Shown here in pieces: positions 1 to 5,609 of a DNA stretch of 5,609 nt (its first letter is position 1; each line of letters begins with the position of its first letter). Under the pieces are notes generated by a model. The model saw only the letters and a list, made by a program, of their open reading frames with translations. It was not told the origin of the DNA and did not search any database. Source of the DNA: Cellulomonas sp. (GTDB lineage: Bacteria > Actinomycetota > Actinomycetes > Actinomycetales > Cellulomonadaceae); assembly GCA_031178805.1 (NCBI GenBank), contig JAPSIJ010000065.1, positions 4,234 through 9,842 on the forward strand. Direction: 5' to 3'. The translations under genes were made by a program, and so were the position numbers.

Positions 1-1
1 C

Positions 2-2779
2 GACGGCACCGAGGTCGGCTCCTGGCCGGCGGGTGCCGACGGCGCCGACGGGCCCGCGACGGTCTGGGACCTCGGCGACGAGGACGGCGGCCGCGTGATC
101 GACGTGCTGCCGTGGACCGCCGGCGACGGCGACGCCGTGGGCGCCGTCGCGCTGGAGCGGTCCCGGACGATCGTGCTGCTGCACGCGGACGGCACCGTGT
201 CCGACGGCCCCGAGCTGGCGTGGGACTGGTACCCGCGGTTCTTCCCGCAGCCGGACGGCACGCTGTTCGTGCTGAGCGACGCGGACGGGGAGTCGTCGTA
301 CACGACCCTGACCCGGTACGACGCCGACGGCGCCGAGCTGATGCAGCTCGGCGGCACGAAGACCAGCGAGTCGGCCAACGGCCGCCCGCAGAGCCTGGAG
401 CACCCGACCGCCGTGGTGCCCGCCCCGGACGGCGACGGCTTCCTGCTGACCGGGCCGACCTGGCGCGTCGTGGAGATCGACGAGGACGGCGTCTGGGACG
501 GCATCGCGCTGTCCGGCGAGGGCCAGGGCTCGACGTTCCGGCTGGTGGACGGCACCCCGGTGCACCGCACCGGTGACACGTACTCCTACCTCGGCAAGTC
601 CGAGGACGGGGCCGTGCAGCTGGTCCGGGTCACCGCGGACGAGCTGCAGGCGCTGCTCGACGCGCCGATCACCTGGAACGTCGCGGTGTCCGGCACCACC
701 GACCGGCTCGGCTACGGCGCCGGCCTGGCGACGGACGCGACCTACGACTACTTCGCCGACGGCGAGACGCCCGCGGTGCACGCGACGTTCGACCCCTGGT
801 GGGGCGCCGTCGCCGGCGACTACGAGCTCCGCTACGAGGTGACCGGCGACCCGTGGGCGCAGCCGGCCGTCGAGCCGGTGTCCGGCACCGTCGCGCTGCC
901 CGAGGACGGCGGCGAGGTGCCGCTCGACCTGCCCGCCGCCCGCCCGGGGCCGTACCAGGTGCACGCCACCCTGGTGGAGAAGGCCACCGGCGAGGTCCGC
1001 ACGGCGACCTGCCTGCGGTACGCCGTCGGCGCGCCCGGGGCGACGTTCGACCCGGACGCGCTCGCCGACGGGTCCGACTGGGGCGGCGCCGGCCCGCTGC
1101 GCGGCGTGCAGCTCGCCGACGAGCTCGGCCTGGGCACCCACCGGGTGCAGCTCGACTTCGCCGGCATGGTGCCCGAGGGGGCGACGCCGTCCGCGGCCGC
1201 GCTCGACCTCGGCGCGCTGCCCGGCGCGGAGGACGGCGACCCGTTCGCCGGGCTGGCCGCCGCCGCGAGCGAGGCCGCCGAGCGCGGCGTGCACCTGTAC
1301 GTGCAGGTCGGCGAGGCCGACGAGCGCGCCCAGGCCGCCGTCGCGGACGGCACCTGGGAGGCGTGGGTCACCGCGATCGTCGGCGCGATCCGCGAGGGCG
1401 CCCCCGACGTCACGTACTGGGCGCCGTGGAACGAGCCGAACAACACCGGCTTCGGCGACGGGGCGCAGTACGTGACCCAGGTGCTCGCGCCGTTCGCGCG
1501 CGCCGTGCACGCCGCCGACCCGGCGTACCGGGTGGTGGGCGGCAACGCCCTGAACGTGGTGGTGCCCTGGTACCAGCAGGCCGTCGACGCCGGCGCCTGC
1601 CAGTCCTGGGACGTGGTCGGCATCCACCCCTACACCGGGTTCAACCGGTCGTGGGACGAGGAGGGCGACCAGGGCCCGATCGGGCAGATCACCCGGCTCC
1701 GCGAGGTGCTGGCCGCCTGCGGCCCGGACGTCGAGGTGTGGAACACCGAGTCCGGCTGGTGGTCGGACGGCCCGGCGAACGAGTGGGGCCAGGCGTACGA
1801 CGTCGCCCGCACGTCGCTGTGGCAGAGCGCCCTCGACGTCTCCGCGTGGATGTACTTCTTCAGCGAGGGCGGCTGGGGCGAGGGCGGCAACAGCTGGTCG
1901 CTGGTGCAGGTGGGCGCGTTCGTGAAGCCCGGCGCGCTGGCGATGGCCACGGTCTCCGGCCTGCTCGACGGCCGGCCGGCCGCGGAGCCCGTCGAGGTCG
2001 CCGACCCGGTCGTCCGGGCGATGTCCGTCGGCGCCCCCGCCGGCGGCGGGGACCCGCTGCTCGCGGTGTGGACCCTGGACGCCGTGACCGACGTCGCACT
2101 GACCGCCACGACGGACACCACCGTCACGGTGACCGACGTGTACGGGGCGACCCGGACGGTGGACGTCGCCGCGGGCACCCCCACGACGTTCCGGGCCACC
2201 GGCTCCCCGCAGTTCCTGGACGCCCCGGCGGCCGCGGGGCTGGCGGTGACGGCCGCCGAGGACGCCGGGACGAACCTGCTCGCGGACGGCACGGTGACCA
2301 CCTCGTCGACCTCGCAGGGCGAGCCCGCCGACCTGCTGCTGCCCGAGGGCGCGCAGGCCACCCCGTGGCGGGCCGGACCGGCCACCGCCGAGGGCCCCGA
2401 CGTGACCCCCTGGGTCGCCGTCGAGCTCGCGGCGCCGGCCACGCTGGACCGGGTCGTCGTCGGCTCCGCCGGCATCCGGTGCTGCACGACGGGGGTGAAG
2501 GACGCCGTGGTCGAGGTCCGGGACGCCGAGGGCGGCTGGACCGAGGTCGGCGCCGTCACCGACGCCTTCCTCGAGCGCACGCACACGGTGCGGTTCGACC
2601 CGGTCGAGGCCACGGCCGTGCGGGTCACCGTCCCGTCCACCACGCAGCGGGACGTCACCATCCCCAGCGCCAACTACGGCGGCCAGACCGGCGGCCTGCT
2701 CCCGGCGTGGGAGCCGGTGCAGACCGAGCCGTCCTGGCCCGTCTCCCTCGTCAGCCTGGCCGCGTACGGCCCGGCCTGA
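2..2779 (+). CDS. Multidomain clan GH-A-like glycoside hydrolase with C-terminal discoidin/CBM32-like domain (5' partial)
   Basis: The reading frame is open from base 2 to TGA 2777-2779 (925 codons, numbered here from base 2). No stop precedes GTG 95, which falls inside a continuous D/G-rich pattern, so the true start and any signal peptide lie upstream. Residues 1 to about 215 carry spaced DADG/DEDG/PDG turns and short beta strands, like beta-propeller blades. About 230-345 looks like a beta-sandwich. About 346-655 fits a TIM barrel: WNEPN with E478 as probable acid/base, HPY at 542-544, and WNTES with E583 as probable nucleophile, the order and spacing of clan GH-A (GH39-like; exact family not certain). 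About 663-742 is a second beta domain. About 758-925 resembles an F5/8-type/CBM32 carbohydrate-binding domain, with a vicinal cysteine pair C827-C828. By context it probably acts outside the cytoplasm on the polysaccharide made by this locus, as PslG-type hydrolases do; the substrate is unknown. A role in importing and degrading foreign glycans is less likely beside glycosyltransferases. Confidence 0.85.
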   Translation, partial: DGTEVGSWPAGADGADGPATVWDLGDEDGGRVIDVLPWTAGDGDAVGAVALERSRTIVLLHADGTVSDGPELAWDWYPRFFPQPDGTLFVLSDADGESSYTTLTRYDADGAELMQLGGTKTSESANGRPQSLEHPTAVVPAPDGDGFLLTGPTWRVVEIDEDGVWDGIALSGEGQGSTFRLVDGTPVHRTGDTYSYLGKSEDGAVQLVRVTADELQALLDAPITWNVAVSGTTDRLGYGAGLATDATYDYFADGETPAVHATFDPWWGAVAGDYELRYEVTGDPWAQPAVEPVSGTVALPEDGGEVPLDLPAARPGPYQVHATLVEKATGEVRTATCLRYAVGAPGATFDPDALADGSDWGGAGPLRGVQLADELGLGTHRVQLDFAGMVPEGATPSAAALDLGALPGAEDGDPFAGLAAAASEAAERGVHLYVQVGEADERAQAAVADGTWEAWVTAIVGAIREGAPDVTYWAPWNEPNNTGFGDGAQYVTQVLAPFARAVHAADPAYRVVGGNALNVVVPWYQQAVDAGACQSWDVVGIHPYTGFNRSWDEEGDQGPIGQITRLREVLAACGPDVEVWNTESGWWSDGPANEWGQAYDVARTSLWQSALDVSAWMYFFSEGGWGEGGNSWSLVQVGAFVKPGALAMATVSGLLDGRPAAEPVEVADPVVRAMSVGAPAGGGDPLLAVWTLDAVTDVALTATTDTTVTVTDVYGATRTVDVAAGTPTTFRATGSPQFLDAPAAAGLAVTAAEDAGTNLLADGTVTTSSTSQGEPADLLLPEGAQATPWRAGPATAEGPDVTPWVAVELAAPATLDRVVVGSAGIRCCTTGVKDAVVEVRDAEGGWTEVGAVTDAFLERTHTVRFDPVEATAVRVTVPSTTQRDVTIPSANYGGQTGGLLPAWEPVQTEPSWPVSLVSLAAYGPA

Positions 2780-2797
2780 CCCGCACCCCCTTCGACT

Positions 2798-2802
2798 GGA
2801 GG
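2798..2802 (+). promoter_or_regulatory. Shine-Dalgarno sequence for the GT2 gene
   Basis: GGAGG lies five bases before ATG 2808 and fixes that start. The whole gap after the hydrolase stop is only 28 bases and contains no visible terminator, so the gene is probably transcribed together with the hydrolase. Confidence 0.8.
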
Positions 2803-2807
2803 CCGCC

Positions 2808-3692
2808 ATGGCACCCCGCGCGACCGTGGGCATGCCCGTGTACAACGGCGAGAAGTACCTGCCCGCCGCCCTCGACTCCGTCCGGGAGCAGGACGAGGCG
2901 GACATCGAGATCGTCATCTCCGACAACGCGTCCACGGACGCCACGGAGGAGATCTGCCGCGCCGCGGCCGCGGAGGACCCGCGGATCCGGTACGAGCGGC
3001 AGGAGCAGAACCGCGGCGGCCGGTGGAACTTCAACCGGGTGCTCGACCGCGCGACGGCGCCCTACTTCACCTGGGCCGCGGCGGACGACGTGCGGCGGCC
3101 CGCGTTCGTGCGCCGGTGCCTGGAGACGTTCGCCGACGCCGACCCCGCCACGGTGCTGGTGTACCCGCGGACGCAGATCATCGACTCGGGCGGCGTCATC
3201 ACCGAGGACCTGAACGACGCCGACCTCGCGTGCGACGAGCCGACGCCGCACGAGCGGATGGCGCACTTCCTGCGCGCGCAGGCCGCCCACCTGTTCTACG
3301 GCCTGCACCGGACCGAGGCGCTGCGCAGCACCCGGGGCATCCGGCCCACCGTCGGCAACGACCTGGTGATCCTCACCGAGCTCGCCTGCCGCGGGCCGTT
3401 CGCGCTGGTGCCCGAGCAGCTGTTCCTGCAGCGCCGGCACGCCGAGCAGTTCTCCGCGCAGGGCCAGGCCCAGGTGCAGTGGCACGCCCCGAAGGCCTCC
3501 GTGCGGTTCGCCTTCCCGCACACCAAGGTCAGCGTCGAGCTGGCCCGCGGCGTGCTGGCGTCCCGGCTGGACCCGGCCGAGACGGCCCGGGCGCTGGCGA
3601 CGATCCCGGTGGCGTGGACGATCCCCCGCTGGCGCGGCCCCGCCGCCGACGTGTGGGCGGCGCTCGGCCTGCGGCCGCGGAGCCAGCGGTGA
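2808..3692 (+). CDS. Glycosyltransferase family 2 (GT-A fold)
   Basis: This complete 294-residue protein probably transfers a sugar from a nucleotide-sugar donor to a growing glycan in the cytoplasm or at the inner membrane face. The N-terminus has the GT2 hallmark MPVYNGEKYLPAALDSV (residues 9-25), followed by the nucleotide-binding SDNASTDAT segment (38-46, with D39 and D44). AADD at 91-94 takes the place of the metal-binding DxD motif. GND at 183-185 is a candidate position for the catalytic base, and QRRH at 208-211 matches the RRH acceptor-region motif common in EPS-type GT2 proteins. There is no signal peptide and no convincing membrane segment, so it is not a processive synthase. The length is normal for a single-domain GT2. 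The ATG start is supported by GGAGG five bases upstream and by the conserved strand starting right after it. Its stop overlaps the start of the next glycosyltransferase, which suggests coupled translation. Donor and acceptor cannot be read from the sequence. Confidence 0.92.
   Translation: MAPRATVGMPVYNGEKYLPAALDSVREQDEADIEIVISDNASTDATEEICRAAAAEDPRIRYERQEQNRGGRWNFNRVLDRATAPYFTWAAADDVRRPAFVRRCLETFADADPATVLVYPRTQIIDSGGVITEDLNDADLACDEPTPHERMAHFLRAQAAHLFYGLHRTEALRSTRGIRPTVGNDLVILTELACRGPFALVPEQLFLQRRHAEQFSAQGQAQVQWHAPKASVRFAFPHTKVSVELARGVLASRLDPAETARALATIPVAWTIPRWRGPAADVWAALGLRPRSQR
3679..3682 (+). promoter_or_regulatory. Shine-Dalgarno sequence for the first GT4 gene
   Basis: GGAG lies six bases before GTG 3689, inside the end of the GT2 gene. 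Together with the GTGA stop/start overlap it supports GTG 3689 over the in-frame alternative GTG 3725. Confidence 0.6.
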
Positions 3693-4885
3693 CCGACGCG
3701 GGCCCGGGGCCCGCCGCGCCGCGGGTGCCCGAGGTGCACGTGCTCACCCCGGGCGACCACTTCTCCCCCCGCACCGGCTCCGCGATCCCCACGGTCGTGG
3801 ACGGCCTGTGCGCCGCGCTGCCGCCGGGCAGCACGCCGCGCCCGCGGGTCGTCGTCGCCGACGGCACCTACCCCGACCGGTACCCGAGCGCGGACCCGGT
3901 GGGCTATCCGCTCGCGACGGCCCGCCCGGCGGACCGGTACCTGGACGCGCTCGCCGGCCGGCTGGGCCTGCCGCGCCCCGGGGTGCGCCGCACGCTGCGC
4001 CCGACGGTCGCGGAGCAGGACGCCTGGCCGGCCGGGGTGGTGCTCGCGCACAACGCCCCGCAGCTGGTGCCCCTGGTGCACGAGCGGCACGCCGCCGTGC
4101 TCTACGCGCACAACCTGCTGCTGCGCACCTACTCCCCGCGGGAGGCCGACCGGGTGCTCGGCCGCGCCGCCGCCGTCGTGTGCGTGAGCGGCGCCCTCGC
4201 CGAGCAGACCGCCGAGCACCTGCCCGCCGCGCTGCGGGACCGGCTGCGCGTGGTGCCGAACGGCGTGGACACCACCCGGTTCTCCCCGCGGGCGGACCCG
4301 GAGCGCGGCGAGCGGCTGCGCGTGGTGTTCGTCGGCCGGATGATCCGGGACAAGGGCGCCGACGTGCTGCTGGACGCCGTGGCGCGGCTGGGCCGGGACG
4401 ACGTCGAGGTGACGGTCGTCGGCTCGCAGAACTTCGACGCGGCCGCCGCGCCGTCCCCGTACGAGCGCGAGGTCGCGGCGAAGGCCGCCGCGCTGGGCGA
4501 CCGGGTGCGGCTGCTGCCGTTCAGGCCGCGCGCGGAGGTCGCCGAGGTGTACCGGGCCGCGGACGTCGTGGTGGTGCCCTCGCGGTGGGCCGAGCCGTTC
4601 GCCCTGACCGTGATGGAGGGGATGGCCAGCGGCGTGCCCGTGGTGGCCTCGGCCGCCGGCGGCATCCCGGAGGTGGTCGGCGACGCGGGCGTGCTGGTGC
4701 GCCCGGACGACCCGGCCGAGCTCGCGGCGGCGCTCGAGGCGCTGGCGGACGACGAGGCGCTGCGCCGCACCGTCGGCCGCGCCTGCCGCGCGTGGGCGCA
4801 GGCGCACGACTGGGCCTGGTCGCGCAGCCGGCTGGACGCCGTGCTCACCGAGGTGGCCGGCGTTTCACCCACGCCGGTCGGGTGA
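3689..4885 (+). CDS. Glycosyltransferase family 4 (GT-B fold)
   Basis: This complete protein of 398 residues is probably a retaining, nucleotide-sugar-dependent transferase of polysaccharide assembly. The N-terminal Rossmann domain has a glycine-containing acceptor loop (FSPRTGSAIPTVV, 25-37) and conserved AHN (120-122) and YAHN (139-142) segments; H121 or H141 may be the active-site histidine. The interdomain segment VPNGVDTTRF contains N191. The C-terminal donor domain has VGRMIRDKG (215-223), with R217 and K222 in the usual phosphate-binding positions, then the family EX7E motif with E302 and E310 (EPFALTVME), followed by a GVPVVAS and GGIPEVV donor loop. The length is normal and there is no membrane segment. 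GTG 3689 is chosen because it overlaps the GT2 stop as GTGA and has GGAG six bases upstream. The last codons include GTT and TCA, rare in this window, where the gene runs into an inverted repeat that also contains its stop. Sugar specificity is not predictable. Confidence 0.92.
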   Translation: MTDAGPGPAAPRVPEVHVLTPGDHFSPRTGSAIPTVVDGLCAALPPGSTPRPRVVVADGTYPDRYPSADPVGYPLATARPADRYLDALAGRLGLPRPGVRRTLRPTVAEQDAWPAGVVLAHNAPQLVPLVHERHAAVLYAHNLLLRTYSPREADRVLGRAAAVVCVSGALAEQTAEHLPAALRDRLRVVPNGVDTTRFSPRADPERGERLRVVFVGRMIRDKGADVLLDAVARLGRDDVEVTVVGSQNFDAAAAPSPYEREVAAKAAALGDRVRLLPFRPRAEVAEVYRAADVVVVPSRWAEPFALTVMEGMASGVPVVASAAGGIPEVVGDAGVLVRPDDPAELAAALEALADDEALRRTVGRACRAWAQAHDWAWSRSRLDAVLTEVAGVSPTPVG

Positions 4886-4886
4886 A
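4864..4886 (+). terminator. Inverted repeat with T run: possible intrinsic terminator or operator
   Basis: TTCACCC (4864-4870) and GGGTGAA (4880-4886) are perfect 7-base inverted repeats around a nine-base loop. They are followed by CC and then TTTT (4889-4892). The stop TGA 4883-4885 of the upstream glycosyltransferase is part of the 3' arm. A stem plus T run at a gene end fits a weak Rho-independent terminator. The T run is short and the stem has only four G-C pairs, so it could instead be a 23-bp dyad bound by a regulator upstream of the next gene. Confidence 0.45.
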
Positions 4887-4937
4887 CCTTTTGCACCAGA
4901 TGTCCGAATTGTGAGGTCTACCGGCACGATGGTCCCC
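4887..4937 (+). promoter_or_regulatory. AT-rich intergenic stretch, probable promoter region of the second GT4 gene
   Basis: Bases 4883-4920 are about 55% A+T (21 of 38), in sharp contrast to the surrounding DNA. This is the only intergenic stretch here with such a composition. TTGCAC (4891-4896) could be a -35 element, but no good TANNNT -10 element lies 16-19 bases downstream; TACCGG (4919-4924) and CACGAT (4925-4930) are weak candidates. If CACGAT were the -10, transcription would begin close to ATG 4938, giving a leaderless or nearly leaderless mRNA. GAGG at 4913-4916 is a possible Shine-Dalgarno sequence for the alternative start ATG 4929, at a long 12-base spacing. The promoter call rests mainly on composition and position. 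Confidence 0.4.
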
Positions 4938-5609
4938 ATGCGCGTGCTCCGGGTGTCCCACAGCGCCGTCGTCACGGCGTGGCGCGGGCGGGAGGCCGCC
5001 CTGCGCGACCGCGGGCTCGAGGTCCGCACGCTCAGCGCGCGCACCTGGGCCGAGGGCGGCCGCGACGTCGACCTCGAGCCGCAGCCGGGCGAGGACGTCG
5101 TCGGCGTCCGCACGCTCGGGCGGCACCCCAACGTGTTCCTCTACGACCCGCGGCCGCTCTGGCGCGCGCTCGGCGAGGACTGGGACGTGCTCGACCTGCA
5201 CGAGGAGCCGGCCGCGCTGGCCACCGCGGAGATCCTGCTGCTGCGGGCGCTGCGCCGGGTCCGGACCCCCTACGTGCTCTACTCCGCGCAGAACCTGGCC
5301 AAGCGCTACCCGCCGCCGTTCCGGTGGTGGGAGCGGGCCGCGCTGCGCGGCGCGGGCGCCGTGAGCGTGTGCAACGCCGAGGCGGGCGACGTCCTGCGCG
5401 GCAAGGGGCTGACCGCCCCGGCGCACGTGATCGGCCTGGGCGTGGAGCCACCCGCGCCCGCCCCGGTGACCGGCACGGGGGACGCCCCCGCCGCCGGCAC
5501 CGCCCCGGACGCCGGCGTAGTCGGTGCGGCCGCCCCCGCACGCACCGGCTACGTCGGCCGCCTCCTGCACCCGCACAAGGGGCTCGACGTGCTGCTCGAC
5601 GCCGCCGAG
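4938..5609 (+). CDS. Second glycosyltransferase family 4 (GT-B fold), 3' partial
   Basis: The frame stays open to the end of the window (224 codons). It covers the N-terminal acceptor domain and the beginning of the donor domain; the EX7E region is missing. The protein opens with the strand MRVLRVSHSAVV, then shows DLHEEP (86-91), YSAQN (115-119), a VSVCNAEAGDVLRGKG helix region, VIGLGV (164-169), and VGRLLHPHKG (206-215) with R208 and K214 in donor-phosphate positions. The HEEP and AQN pattern is typical of a GT4 subgroup in actinobacterial polysaccharide loci and differs from the GT4 gene just upstream, so the two are not a recent duplication. Between VIGLGV and VGR there is an Ala/Pro/Gly/Thr-rich stretch (about 171-203) longer than is usual here. 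ATG 4938 is preferred because the first strand starts there; in-frame ATG 4929 would add three residues. It is probably a cytoplasmic transferase adding another sugar of the same glycan. Confidence 0.88.
   Translation, partial: MRVLRVSHSAVVTAWRGREAALRDRGLEVRTLSARTWAEGGRDVDLEPQPGEDVVGVRTLGRHPNVFLYDPRPLWRALGEDWDVLDLHEEPAALATAEILLLRALRRVRTPYVLYSAQNLAKRYPPPFRWWERAALRGAGAVSVCNAEAGDVLRGKGLTAPAHVIGLGVEPPAPAPVTGTGDAPAAGTAPDAGVVGAAAPARTGYVGRLLHPHKGLDVLLDAAE
5448..5543 (+). other. Low-complexity Ala/Pro/Gly/Thr-rich linker segment inside the second GT4 gene
   Basis: Codons 171-202 encode mostly Ala, Pro, Gly, Thr, Val and Asp, with no predicted strand or helix pattern, between the end of the N-terminal domain and the donor-domain VGR motif. 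This stretch holds CCA (5448), GTA (5517), GGT (5523) and GCA (5538), the only four codons ending in A or T in the whole visible gene. It is probably a flexible, weakly constrained insert in the interdomain linker. Confidence 0.6.

Noticed and set aside
95..97. GTG as the start of the glycoside hydrolase
   Set aside because: The frame is open back to the first bases of the window with the same D/G-rich composition, and there is no Shine-Dalgarno sequence just upstream. The gene is truncated by the window edge.
2780..2807. Possible terminator or promoter between the hydrolase and GT2 genes
   Set aside because: Only a Shine-Dalgarno sequence is visible in the 28 bases; there is no stem followed by a T run and no promoter-like hexamers.
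799..3213. Long + strand open frame of 804 codons overlapping the hydrolase and GT2 genes
   Set aside because: Its product is almost all Arg, Gly, Ala and Pro, the typical shadow of a GC-rich gene in another frame, and it has no domain motif.
3023..3688. N-terminal extension of the first GT4 gene back to ATG 3023
   Set aside because: The extra 222 residues overlap the GT2 gene and are Arg/Ala-rich out-of-frame sequence; the GT4 fold begins just after GTG 3689.
3296..4807. Long - strand open frame of 503 codons opposite the GT2 and GT4 genes
   Set aside because: Its product is rich in Arg, His and Gly without motifs, while the + strand frames carry clear glycosyltransferase signatures.
4906..4915. 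GAATTGTGAG, identical to one half of the lac operator
   Set aside because: The second half of the operator and its symmetry are absent, so the ten-base match is probably chance; a real operator would need a dyad here.
4845..5576. - strand open frame of 243 codons covering the end of gene 3, the intergenic region and gene 4
   Set aside because: It is low complexity, spans an AT-rich intergenic region, and lies opposite a well-supported GT4 gene.

Overview
The window is very GC-rich, with G or C at almost every third codon position. All genes lie on the + strand, packed tightly, and all three visible stop codons are TGA. This, with the protein styles, points to a high-GC actinobacterium, probably a Micrococcales member such as a Cellulomonas relative; the genus is an inference. 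The gene set looks like part of an extracellular polysaccharide (EPS, capsule or cell-wall glycan) biosynthesis locus.

Layout: (1) Bases 2-2779 hold the 3' part of a large multidomain clan GH-A-like glycoside hydrolase, whose start lies upstream of the window. It has a propeller-like and beta-sandwich N-terminal part, a TIM-barrel catalytic domain with both catalytic glutamates visible, and a discoidin/CBM32-like C-terminal domain. (2) After 28 bases comes a complete family 2 glycosyltransferase (2808-3692) with a clear Shine-Dalgarno sequence. (3) A complete family 4 glycosyltransferase (3689-4885) follows, its GTG start overlapping the previous stop (GTGA). (4) A 7-bp inverted repeat at 4864-4886, with the stop codon of gene 3 inside its 3' arm, is followed by CCTTTT and an AT-rich stretch. 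This is a possible terminator or operator, then a possible promoter. (5) A second, quite different family 4 glycosyltransferase starts at 4938 (or 4929) and runs off the 3' end.

How they fit together (inference): the cytoplasmic GT2 and GT4 enzymes would add sugars one after another to a lipid-linked repeat unit. The probably exported hydrolase would trim, release or remodel the finished polymer, as PslG-like hydrolases do in other EPS loci. Genes 1-3 look co-transcribed; gene 4 may begin a separate transcription unit.

I see no RNA gene, mobile element, CRISPR array or phage gene. Nothing here proves a wholly new system. The most unusual signals are the hairpin and AT-rich island at 4862-4937 and a low-complexity insert with aberrant codon use inside the last glycosyltransferase.
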